From Hyaloperonospora brassicae (Eukaryota; Oomycota; Peronosporomycetes; Peronosporales; Peronosporaceae), in assembly GCA_947650285.1 (NCBI GenBank), contig CANTFL010000536.1, forward strand, positions 1 to 64,000: 64,000 nucleotides of DNA, given 5' to 3'. Positions 1-9,761 of the stretch are shown here, piece after piece. The notes beneath the pieces were generated by a model. That model saw only the letters and a program-made list of their open reading frames with translations, searched no databases and had not been told where the DNA came from. Positions within the stretch are counted from its first letter, which is position 1; every line of letters starts with the position of its first letter. The translations under genes were made by a program, and so were the position numbers.

Positions 1-255
1 AAACATCGCGGATAAAAGTGTCAGAACGATAGACTCGCCACGATCACCTCCTATCATTTGAATGGATCGGCCTATGGCTACGACAAAAAGGTCAGTCTCC
101 ATGTCGTAAGAATACAAATCGAATCCATCTACTCCAAATGCAGGCTTTGGCGCCGTACTGTATTGGACATGGTGGACCACGCATGTGGATGTTGTGTATC
201 TGTGCGATGGCGTTGTAGTGCTTCCGTTGGTGTGTAGGAAGTGTCGAGTGTGGCG

Positions 256-332
256 GGGCGCTTAGCTCAAATGGTAGAGCGCCCGCTTCGCATGCGGGAG
301 GTAGGGGGATCGATCGATACCCCCAGTGTCCA
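256..332 (+). tRNA. tRNA-Ala (anticodon CGC), expanded T-loop, copy 1
   Basis: The acceptor arms GGGCGCT (256-262) and AGTGTCC (325-331) pair over 7 bp including G3:U70, the alanine identity element, with discriminator A at 332. The D-stem is GCTC/GAGC and the anticodon stem CCCGC/GCGGG, around loop TTCGCAT with anticodon CGC at 289-291, which decodes GCG. The T-stem is GGGGG/CCCCC. The T-loop is 11 nt instead of 7 because an ATCG step is duplicated (309-319), making the gene 77 nt rather than 73 with discriminator. A TTTT run at 352-355 is a plausible RNA polymerase III terminator. The B-box is altered by the same insertion, so transcription and folding may be affected. Confidence 0.9.
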
Positions 333-822
333 CCCTTTGCAACCGCTCACCTTTTCACTTTCGACAAGTAGAAATAGGTATGCAGCCCGTTTCCTGCAGC
401 CTACTGCTACCGATTCGACTCGATCGACACCACTTGATCAACTCCGTGGCCTGTTCTGTTCGGTAGACGACTGCCTATGATTCCATTGACAAAGCCTGTT
501 GCATCAGCTTTATGCGATCTACCTGTCGTGTATTGCCATTGTCGACGCCGATATCATATCGCCACCAAAACATCGCGGATAAAAGTGTCAGAACGATAGA
601 CTCGCCACGATCACCTCCTATCATTTGAATGGATCGGCCTATGGCTACGACAAAAAGGTCAGTCTCCATGTCGTACGAATACAAATCGAATCCATCTACT
701 CCAAATGCAGGCTTTGGCGCCGTACTGTATTGGACATGGTGGACCACGCATGTGGATGTTGTGTATCTGTGCGATGGCGTTGTAGTGCTTCCGTTGGTGT
801 GTAGGAAGTGTCGAGTGTGGCG

Positions 823-899
823 GGGCGCTTAGCTCAAATGGTAGAGCGCCCGCTTCGCATGCGGGAGGTAGGGGGATCGATCGATACCCCCAGTGTCCA
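823..899 (+). tRNA. tRNA-Ala (CGC), copy 2
   Basis: Identical in sequence to copy 1, including G3:U70, anticodon CGC and the 11-nt T-loop. Downstream of it the CGCT micro-repeat carries an extra CGC. Confidence 0.9.
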
Positions 900-1392
900 C
901 CCTTTGCAACCGCCGCTCACCTTTTCACTTTCGACAAGTAGAAATAGGTATGCAGCCCGTTTCCTGCAGCCTACTGCTACCGATTCGACTCGATCGACAC
1001 CACTTGATCAACTCCGTGGCCTGTTCTGTTCGGTAGACGACTGCCTATGATTCCATTGACAAAGCCTGTTGCATCAGCTTTATGCGATTTACCTGTCGTG
1101 TATTGCCATTGTCGACGCCGATATCATATCGCCACCAAAACATCGCGGATAAAAGTGTCAGAACGATAGACTCGCCACGATCACCTCCTATCATTTGAAT
1201 GGATCGGCCTATGGCTACGACAAAAAGGTCAGTCTCCATGTCGTACGAACACAAATCGAATCCATCTACTCCAAATGCAAGCTTTGGCGTCGTACTGTAT
1301 TGGACATGGTGGACCACGCATGTGGATGTTGTGTATCTGTGCGATGGCGTTGTAGTGCTTCCGTTGGTGTGTAGGAAGTGTCGAGTGTGGCG

Positions 1393-1469
1393 GGGCGCTT
1401 AGCTCAAATGGTAGAGCGCCCGCTTCGCATGCGGGAGGTAGGGGGATCGATCGATACCCCCAGTGTCCA
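1393..1469 (+). tRNA. tRNA-Ala (CGC), copy 3
   Basis: Same 77-nt sequence as copy 1, 570 bp after copy 2, with the same pairing and expanded T-loop. Confidence 0.9.
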
Positions 1470-1959
1470 CCCTTTGCAACCGCTCACCTTTTCACTTTCG
1501 ACAAGTAGAAATAGGTATGCAGCCCGTTTCCTGCAGCCTACTGCTACCGATTCGACTCGATCGACACCACTTGATCAACTCCGTGGCCTGTTCTGTTCGG
1601 TAGACGACTGCCTATGATTCCATTGACAAAGCCTGTTGCATCAGCTTTATGCGATCTACCTGTCGTGTATTACCATTGTCGACGCCGATATCATATCGCC
1701 ACCAAAACATCGCGGATAAAAGTGTCAGAACGATAGACTCGCCACGATCACCTCCTATCATTTGAATGGATCGGCCTATGGCTACGACAAAAAGGTCAGT
1801 CTCCATGTCGTACGAACACAAATCGAATCCATCTACTCCAAATGCAAGCTTTGGCGTCGTACTGTATTGGACATGGTGGACCACGCATGTGGATGTTGTG
1901 TATCTGTGCGATGGCGTTGTAGTGCTTCCGTTGGTGTGTAGGAAGTGTCGAGTGTGGCG

Positions 1960-2036
1960 GGGCGCTTAGCTCAAATGGTAGAGCGCCCGCTTCGCATGCG
2001 GGAGGTAGGGGGATCGATCGATACCCCCAGTGTCCA
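1960..2036 (+). tRNA. tRNA-Ala (CGC), copy 4
   Basis: Same 77-nt sequence as copy 1, 567 bp after copy 3. Confidence 0.9.
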
Positions 2037-2526
2037 CCCTTTGCAACCGCTCACCTTTTCACTTTCGACAAGTAGAAATAGGTATGCAGCCCGTTTCCTG
2101 CAGCCTACTGCTACCGATTCGACTCGATCGACACCACTTGATCAACTCCGTGGCCTGTTCTGTTCGGTAGACGACTGCCTATGATTCCATTGACAAAGCC
2201 TGTTGCATCAGCTTTATGCGATTTACCTGTCGTGTATTGCCATTGTCGACGCCGATATCATATCGCCACCAAAACATCGCGGATAAAAGTGTCAGAACGA
2301 TAGACTCGCCACGATCACCTCCTATCATTTGAATGGATCGGCCTATGGCTACGACAAAAAGGTCAGTCTCCATGTCGTACGAACACAAATCGAATCCATC
2401 TACTCCAAATGCAAGCTTTGGCGTCGTACTGTATTGGACATGGTGGACCACGCATGTGGATGTTGTGTATCTGTGCGATGGCGTTGTAGTGCTTCCGTTG
2501 GTGTGTAGGAAGTGTCGAGTGTGGCG

Positions 2527-2603
2527 GGGCGCTTAGCTCAAATGGTAGAGCGCCCGCTTCGCATGCGGGAGGTAGGGGGATCGATCGATACCCCCAGTGT
2601 CCA
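2527..2603 (+). tRNA. tRNA-Ala (CGC), copy 5
   Basis: Same 77-nt sequence as copy 1, 567 bp after copy 4. It is followed by the doubled CGCTCGCT micro-repeat. Confidence 0.9.
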
Positions 2604-3097
2604 CCCTTTGCAACCGCTCGCTCACCTTTTCACTTTCGACAAGTAGAAATAGGTATGCAGCCCGTTTCCTGCAGCCTACTGCTACCGATTCGACTCGATC
2701 GACACCACTTGATCAACTCCGTGGCCTGTTCTGTTCGGTAGACGACTGCCTATGATTCCATTGACAAAGCCTGTTGCATCAGCTTTATGCGATTTACCTG
2801 TCGTGTATTGCCATTGACGACGCCGATATCATATCGCCACCAAAACATCGCGGATAAAAGTGTCAGAACGATAGACTCGCCACGATCACCTCCTATCATT
2901 TGAATGGATCGGCCTATGGCTACGACAAAAAGGTCAGTCTCCATGTCGTACGAACACAAATCGAATCCATCTACTCCAAATGCAAGCTTTGGCGTCGTAC
3001 TGTATTGGACATGGTGGACCACGCATGTGGATGTTGTGTATCTGTGCGATGGCGTTGTAGTGCTTCCGTTGGTGTGTAGGAAGTGTCGAGTGTGGCG

Positions 3098-3174
3098 GGG
3101 CGCTTAGCTCAAATGGTAGAGCGCCCGCTTCGCATGCGGGAGGTAGGGGGATCGATCGATACCCCCAGTGTCCA
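3098..3174 (+). tRNA. tRNA-Ala (CGC), copy 6
   Basis: Same 77-nt sequence as copy 1, 571 bp after copy 5. Confidence 0.9.
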
Positions 3175-3664
3175 CCCTTTGCAACCGCTCACCTTTTCAC
3201 TTTCGACAAGTAGAAATAGGTATGCAGCCCGTTTCCTGCAGCCTACTGCTACCGATTCGACTCGATCGACACCACTTGATCAACTCCGTGGCCTGTTCTG
3301 TTCGGTAGACGACTGCCTATGATTCCATTGACAAAGCCTGTTGCATCAGCTTTATGCGATCTACCTGTCGTGTATTGCCATTGTCGACGCCGATATCATA
3401 TCGCCACCAAAACATCGCGGATAAAAGTGTCAGAACGATAGACTCGCCACGATCACCTCCTATCATTTGAATGGATCGGCCTATGGCTACGACAAAAAGG
3501 TCAGTCTCCATGTCGTACGAACACAAATCGAATCCATCTACTCCAAATGCAAGCTTTGGCGTCGTACTGTATTGGACATGGTGGACCACGCATGTGGATG
3601 TTGTGTATCTGTGCGATGGCGTTGTAGTGCTTCCGTTGGTGTGTAGGAAGTGTCGAGTGTGGCG

Positions 3665-3741
3665 GGGCGCTTAGCTCAAATGGTAGAGCGCCCGCTTCGC
3701 ATGCGGGAGGTAGGGGGATCGATCGATACCCCCAGTGTCCA
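3665..3741 (+). tRNA. tRNA-Ala (CGC), copy 7
   Basis: Same 77-nt sequence as copy 1, 567 bp after copy 6. It is the last copy; its unit is truncated about 200 bp downstream. It is followed by CGCTCGCT as in copy 5. Confidence 0.9.
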
Positions 3742-3937
3742 CCCTTTGCAACCGCTCGCTCACCTTTTCACTTTCGACAAGTAGAAATAGGTATGCAGCC
3801 CGTTTCCTGCAGCCTACTGCTACCGATTCGACTCGATCGACACCACTTGATCAACTCCGTGGCCTGTTCTGTTCGGTAGACGACTGCCTATGATTCCATT
3901 GACAAAGCCTGTTGCATCAGCTTTATGCGATTTACCT

Positions 3938-4148
3938 CACGCGTCCAGCAGCGATTGGTGGTTAAATTAATTAATGTACACGGTATATCAACCAAGAAGT
4001 GGACTCCTCCACGGATATTACCCTTAGAGGTAATATTCCGGCAACATCGCTTTTCTCGAGTGATGTTGATTGGATATTATCAAAACAGATAATATTCAAA
4101 ATTGGTTATTTCATACCAATTTTTATGAAACGGGCTCACCCAGTTACA
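3938..4148 (-). mobile_element. Truncated Gypsy LTR fragment (5' half, reversed)
   Basis: Read on the minus strand, this is the 5' half of the LTR family seen complete at 16142, 18659, 28122 and in Gyp-A. It keeps the terminal GTAAC...CCCGTT region near 4147, the GGTTGAT motif and the ACCACCAATCGCTGC motif. It also keeps the characteristic hairpins, for example ATATTACC/GGTAATAT at 4015-4036 and AAAATTGG/CCAATTTT around 4097-4123. The 3' half is missing and the cut end is joined directly to the tRNA repeat, so a deletion or rearrangement created this junction. Confidence 0.75.
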
Positions 4149-4350
4149 AACTTCTCCTCTCCGAAATTAAAAATGTCCAAAAAAGTATTCGTTGTTTCGT
4201 CCTCCTCGTTTTTGCAAAGGAGGCGCGCATCAGCCTATTTCACGTAGCCAAAAGGTGTACAGGGCCGTAAATTTTAACCGAATGAGGCTGTTCTTTCCAA
4301 TTCGATCCAGCAGGAAGCTCTGGACATAAATATAGTCGCCGACAGGTGTC

Positions 4351-4664
4351 TGTTGTAATTTGAATTTGCAGCGACAGGTGCCAAGTAGCAACAGTTGTCA
4401 AAAATGTAATGGGTGCGGAGCGACAGGGTCAGTGCGACGTTGCCAGGTCTTGGTGGGTGAGGAGCGAAGGGGTCTGAATGACAACAAAATCGGTTGGTCT
4501 AGAAGCGTGCGTAAAAGAGAAGATATGAGACCATGCACAGCACCTGCAAGAGTAGTAGTTGTGTGCACTAGGAATACATCAAGTGCGCAGGTATATGTAA
4601 ATGTCAGTTTCAAAAACACCATTCCGTGCTAACATCTTCATTGAGCAAACCGTTAGCTTCAACA
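4351..4664 (+). repeat. Copia 5' LTR
   Basis: A 314-bp direct repeat of 9448-9761 with a single visible difference near its 3' end (G at about 4655, T in the 3' LTR). The termini TGTTG...CAACA are typical TG...CA ends. Confidence 0.93.
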
Positions 4665-4677
4665 GGGTTATGAGCCC
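4665..4677 (+). other. Copia primer binding site (internal initiator-tRNA-Met type), containing the gag ATG
   Basis: GGGTTATGAGCCC immediately follows the LTR. Its complement matches the anticodon stem-loop of eukaryotic initiator tRNA-Met rather than the tRNA 3' end. This is the half-molecule priming known for Drosophila copia and Ty5. The complement of the CAU anticodon supplies an ATG at 4670-4672 that opens the gag frame. Confidence 0.6.
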
Positions 4678-7600
4678 AAAAGGCGCGGTTAGCTCAAGGA
4701 AGAAGATGGGTAAGCAGATGTACACGATTGAAGGAGTTCCGATCGAGTGGGATGGGCGTGATTGGCAGTTTTACGAGCTGGTCATGCGAAATGTCTTCGA
4801 TGAGCAGAAGATGAGTGACATGATCGACGAGCGGTATGATAAGGCCAAGCTTACCACTGCGGAAGGCCAAGAAGGATACGATCAACTTCAGCTCCGGGCG
4901 AAGCGTTACATCTTTACTAGCCTATCTCATGATCTGCTACATCAGGTGCGCGAGCACACAACAGCACCAGAGCTATGGAAAGCTTTGGTGGCTATCTACG
5001 AGGACAAGTCGGACCCCACAGTTCGAGGACACCGTGTAAGAAAGCTGGTTCATGAGCTTTGAAATGCAAAGCTGGAGGAAGGTGGAAATGTGAATGCGCA
5101 TTTGGCAAGGATGTTTAATCTCAGGACGGATCTGGCTGATCTACAATACACCGTAAACGAACTCGATATGCGTGAAGCTTTGTTATCTAGTTTGCCGACA
5201 ACGACTCAATTCAACCAACTGCGACAAACAGTATCGTTTGCGGGTGACGCGGCGATCTATACACCATAGAAATTTCGAGAGCTGATTCGAACAGCTGCTG
5301 CTCTGCAAGAAGAGCCCAAGAGCGGATTTGGCATTGGCGCTCTCATGAGCACAAGGCGCAGGGACGTGAAAAATCAGCGTGACCATATGAAAGGCGTATA
5401 TGGTGGTAATAGCAAAGGGTTTAACGCTATTAACAGAGCGAAAGGGCTGGAAAGAGCGAAGGGCAAATAGAAGAAGTGCTACACGTGCAGCAGTTACGAG
5501 CATTTGAAGAGAGATTGTCCTCATCGTGAAAAATATGACGATGCATCGACACCAGCCAGAGATAAAGGCGGCTATCGTGATGAAGGTAAACGCAACATGA
5601 AGACAAACTTCACGCGACGTGACGTGCTTGGTATCTTTGGTGAGAATCAAGACGTAGGAACCAGTGTAATGGGGTATGTGGAAGATATCGAATGCATTGT
5701 TGAAACACAGAAAGAGACCAATTCCGTCGAGATGCAGGAGCGGTACATCGACACTGCATCAAACACTCATGTGGTCGAAGACAAACGATACTATATTCGA
5801 TATAGGGAGCTTTCGATCGACGAAGCGATTGTGCGTGGCGTTGCACCACGATATCAGGAACAACCAGTTGGTGTTGGAAAGATCGTTCTTGAGACACTTG
5901 TCGAAGGAAAGACAGTCCACACTGTGATCGACGACGTGCTCTTCGTTCCTGGTGCGATCAACCCGCTTTTGTCGATGGGATGTGCACTCGATGATGGATT
6001 CAAATTCGAGCGGGACTCGAACACGCACCGAATTACTATAATAAAGAGCAACGAAGCAGTGGCACAAGCAGACAAAGTCGGAGCAGTTTGGGTGTTCGAG
6101 GGGAAAATCGCATCTAGAGACAAGGTTGGCAAGAGTGTAAAGACGAGCGTGATAAACTTTACAGCTCAAGATGGTGTCGCTGATCTACAGTTGTGACATA
6201 AGCGCTTGGGTCATGTGTGCCCACAGTACATCAAGCTGATGGTGGATAGGAAGCTTGTCGATGGTATGATGCTCTCAGAAAGAGATGTACATGACTGTGA
6301 GACATGTCACTTGGCAAAGCAAGTACGAAAGTCATTCAGGAAGTCGCTGGACCGCAAAATTGTCATGCCAAATCAACTTGTTTATGCAGGTTTGCTAGTG
6401 CCGGGCATCTCTTGAGGCACAAGAGTTGGAGCAATTTTGGTCAACATGGATGCATTCAGCAAGTTTGTGACGACTTACATGCCGCGCCCGAAAGCAGCAA
6501 GTGCAGTGGCCGCTGCTCTGAAGCAGTACTTTGCTTGAGTTGAACGACAAGCTCGTCGTCATACAAGCGAAAACATCGGCGATACAAGGGCTGCATATCC
6601 GGTACGACAACTACTTATGGACAAAGGTGGTGAGTTCGCGAGTTCCGAGTTTAAGCAATGGTTGAATATTCGAGGCATCGAACATGTACAAGTTGGACCA
6701 GCCAGTTCGCAGCAGAACCCGTGCGAACGGGTTCACAGGTTTTTAATGGAGATAACGCGAACGATGTTGCAACACTCGGGCATGTCTAAAATATTTTGGA
6801 CGGATGCGTTTCAATACGCTGTCTATAAATAGAACCGCATATTTTCTCGTGATTGCACAAGCACGCTGTACGAAATAATGTTTAAAATGCGACCAGACAT
6901 CCATCATCTTCGTACTTTTGGCTCGCTGGCGTATGCGCACGTAAAAGCTAACGCACGTCGTCACAAGCTACACCGTAACGCAAAGATCGGGTATGTTTTG
7001 GGTTACGCAGAAGATATAGTGATTTGAAAACTCTACTTTCCGGATGAACGCACGCGGAAATACGTGCCTGACATTCGGGTGAACGAGAACGTTCTCTACC
7101 TTGACCGACATACCAAGGCATATGTTGCAAGCGACACCGTGAATTTTTGCGATGTACCCATCGACGAGGGCGACAGCGGTGTCGATGCAGACGAAGATAT
7201 GACCAATATGTGCTAGGACGTATATGACAGCGATGACGTACGTGATATAACCGTCGACGAGGGCTACAGCGGTGTTGAGAAAAATGAATCCGTGACCAGT
7301 ATGTTCAACGGCGTAAGTGACAGCGATGTTGTACGTGACAGAGATTCTGCGTCAGGTGTTGGTGAATTTGTCGGTGGATGTCAACCAGGCACAATAGGCC
7401 CAGAATCAGCAGCGACATCAGACATGAGTCATGTCAGTGAGATAGTCGAAGAGATTCATCAAGATTCGAGTGAAGGTGAATGCGCACGCATTGGATCGAT
7501 TGATGGAGAACAGGGATCAATAGACTTGGATGAACATACGGGAGATAATGATACGACAACCACATGCAGCGCGGCAAGACTCGCAGATCTAGTTGAGGTA

Positions 7601-9381
7601 GGAAAGCGCAAGCGTACACAGCTGTTATCGACAGGCAGTAAAACGGGAATCGTGGAAGTCAAGAAGCGACGTGAGGGTTTGCGGCAGACAAGTCAACGTC
7701 GATTGCCATCGCGATTTAATGACTTCATTGTACAATCAACAATATGTGCATCTGGTGACGGGGAGAGAGCTATACACACAAACGAAGTCAAGATTCCAAA
7801 GACCCATGCGGAAGCAATGGATACTGAGTACGCAAGCAAGTGGCGGGACGCAAATTTACTGGAGCTCGAGGCACAGAATGATAAAGGAGTTATCGAAGAA
7901 ATTGACGCAGATGACGTTCCACCGTCTACCAACATGTTGACTACGATGTGGGTCTATGCGGTGAAGACCAACGAGCAAGGAGGAGTGATTCGATTTAAAG
8001 CTCGACTCGTTGCGCGCGGTGACAGGCGACGCGCAGGTGTTGGTTTTGTCGACACGTTTGCACCGGTCGCTCGCATGGCGTCGTTTCGCTTGTTTGTCGC
8101 ATTGTCGGCGATGTTAAATCTGAAAATCTACAGTTGCGACGTAAACACAGCCTATCTCAATGCGGACTTACAAATTCCACAGTACGTAAATCGAATTTTA
8201 GGTCACGAGAATGATAGCAGCAAATCGTATATAGTGAGGAAAGCGCTATATGGATTGCGTCAAGCTGGACGAGCGTGGATAACGGAATTAGATCACTTTC
8301 TATAGGCACAAGGTTTTGAACATGGACAAACAGAGCCGTTCTTATACGTACGTTGGCAAAATGGAGGTTTCTGTCTAACGCTGGTATACGTCGACGATGT
8401 ACCCAAAGCAACAAAATCAGTAGAGCAGAAGGATGATCTGTTCGAGTTGCTAAATAAGCAGTATGGCATTAAAGATCACGGGCGAGCAACACAGTATCTT
8501 GGTGTCGAGATTGATCGCAGTGACTCCAGCTACTGCTTGCAACAGACTCAGTATACACGTGAAATTCTCGAGCGGTTTGGATTCACAGAAGCTCGCAAAG
8601 TCGGCAACCCAGTGGATTGCACCACGCGACTTGTGCATGAAGAACCAGAGACAAGTACTGAAATGGTTTCTTTCCGTAACGTGGGGCAGTAGGGGCGCTC
8701 ATGTACTTGGCAACGTTAACGCGACCAGACATCGCGTTTGCAGTTGGTTTACTCAGCCGGTTTGTCAGTAATTCGAGTAGCAAGCATGTTGGAGCAGTGA
8801 AGCGAGTATTTCGCTATTTGTCAAGTACGTTGGTGTATTGATTGAGCTACAAGCGCCAAGACGGAAGTGCAAGTCAAATTGATGTCGAAGGGTATAGTGA
8901 CAGCGATTGGGGCGGTAATCCAGATTCGAGACGCAGTGTTACTGGAGTCGTATTTACTATTGCGGGCGGTGCGGTGTCATGGCTATCACGGCTTCAGAGC
9001 GTAGTTGCATTAAGCACAGCAGAAGCGGAGTACATAGCATCGTGTGAAGCAGCTATGGAAGCAGCGTCTCTTCGAAACGTCATTGAAGAAACATTAAGCG
9101 TGACGAATCAGGGCATCGCAGTGAAGCTCGGCGTCGACAACTCGAGCGCGATGACACTGGCGATGGATCCGACATTCAGTCGTCGGGCACGACACATTGA
9201 ATTGCGCTGGCACTATGTGCGCGAGCAAGTGAAGAAGAGAAAGATTATACTTTACAAGGTCAAGACGGCTGAAAATGCTGCAGATCTTCTTACGAAAGCA
9301 ACCAGTGCAGACAGGATTCAGCACTTGATGCGACTCATCGGACTTACGGATGGAGCCATAAAGGTCAGTGCAATTGATTGA
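4670..9381 (+). pseudogene. Copia gag-pol polyprotein, broken by nonsense mutations
   Basis: One reading frame from the ATG at 4670 to TGA at 9379-9381 encodes a complete Copia polyprotein. It contains a Gag with CX2CX4HX4C knuckle (CYTCSSYEHLKRDC, 5477-5518), a protease-like DTAS motif (about 5750), and an HHCC pre-integrase. The integrase has acidic residues at 6449, 6620 and 6725. The RT has YVDD at 8387-8398, and the RNase H runs 8842-9300. In-frame stops sit at 5060 (TGA), 5267 and 5468 (TAG), 6194, 6413 and 6536 (TGA), 6830 (TAG), 7025 (TGA), 7214 (TAG), 8303 (TAG), about 8676 (TAA) and 8839 (TGA). All can be explained by one C-to-T or G-to-A change at Gln, Trp or Arg codons. Only one indel is seen, a 1-nt deletion near 8672 absent from the inverted copy. 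The enzyme domains look conserved, but no full protein can be made without readthrough. Confidence 0.93.
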
Positions 9382-9436
9382 AGCTCGGCAGTCTACGACT
9401 AAGTGAATCGACTGCGCATAACGAGTGATTGCAAGT

Positions 9437-9447
9437 CGAGGAGGGCG
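9437..9447 (+). other. Copia polypurine tract
   Basis: The purine-rich run GAGGAGGGCG directly precedes the 3' LTR start TGTTG, the expected position and composition for plus-strand priming. Confidence 0.7.
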
Positions 9448-9761
9448 TGTTGTAATTTGAATTTGCAGCGACAGGTGCCAAGTAGCAACAGTTGTCAAAA
9501 ATGTAATGGGTGCGGAGCGACAGGGTCAGTGCGACGTTGCCAGGTCTTGGTGGGTGAGGAGCGAAGGGGTCTGAATGACAACAAAATCGGTTGGTCTAGA
9601 AGCGTGCGTAAAAGAGAAGATATGAGACCATGCACAGCACCTGCAAGAGTAGTAGTTGTGTGCACTAGGAATACATCAAGTGCGCAGGTATATGTAAATG
9701 TCAGTTTCAAAAACACCATTCCGTGCTAACATCTTCATTGAGCAAACCGTTATCTTCAACA
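9448..9761 (+). repeat. Copia 3' LTR
   Basis: 314-bp partner of the 5' LTR. Its end at 9761 is joined to LINE sequence (GAATCCTATTTG...), and the same junction recurs inverted at 61423/61424. Confidence 0.93.

Larger units (their letters stand above)
1..3937 (+). repeat. Tandem array of ~567-571 bp units, each with one tRNA-Ala(CGC) gene
   Basis: Seven tRNA genes recur at spacings of 567, 570, 567, 567, 571 and 567 bp, and the ~490 bp between them are almost identical from unit to unit. Units differ by a few point changes and by a micro-repeat 13-17 nt after the tRNA: CGCT once in most units, CGCCGCT in unit 2 (about 911), CGCTCGCT in units 5 and 7 (about 2614 and 3752). Two early units read GCAGG...GGCGCC where later ones read GCAAG...GGCGTC. 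The array is cut by the left window edge and ends abruptly at about 3937, mid-unit, against a Gypsy LTR fragment. The spacer contains a 90-codon minus-strand reading frame in every complete unit, but because the units are near-copies this is not independent evidence of coding. Confidence 0.95.
4351..9761 (+). mobile_element. Copia-type LTR retrotransposon (left copy)
   Basis: The element has 314-bp direct LTRs (4351-4664 and 9448-9761) that start TGTTG and end CAACA and appear to differ at one position. It has an internal-type initiator-Met primer site just after the 5' LTR, a polypurine tract before the 3' LTR, and a Copia-order polyprotein (gag, protease, integrase, RT, RNase H). No target-site duplication is evident: the left flank ends GTGTC and the right flank starts GAATC. 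The right flank is LINE sequence and the left flank is LTR debris. This suggests recombination between elements or a rearrangement at one end. A second copy lies inverted at 61424 to beyond the window end. Confidence 0.95.

Noticed and set aside
475..3589. 90-codon minus-strand frame present in each complete tRNA unit
   Set aside because: The units are near-identical copies, so repeated openness is not independent. It shows no known motif and no synonymous bias could be seen.
1..3937. CRISPR-like or satellite interpretation of the regular repeat
   Set aside because: Units are ~567 bp, contain a tRNA gene and have no short-repeat/unique-spacer pattern.
5060..8841. Alternative genetic code (TAG as Gln, TGA as Trp) to explain the Copia stops
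   Set aside because: Gag of Gyp-A ends at TAG, the antisense ORF ends at TGA, and Copia pol itself ends at TGA in sensible positions. Gln and Trp are otherwise encoded by normal codons. Transition mutations explain the stops more simply.
5060..8841. Classical RIP (CpA to TpA) as the cause of the Copia stops
   Set aside because: CAG-to-TAG changes fit CpA context, but several TGG-to-TGA changes do not (C in CpC or TpC context). RIP is a fungal process not known to me in oomycetes. Left as a general transition bias.
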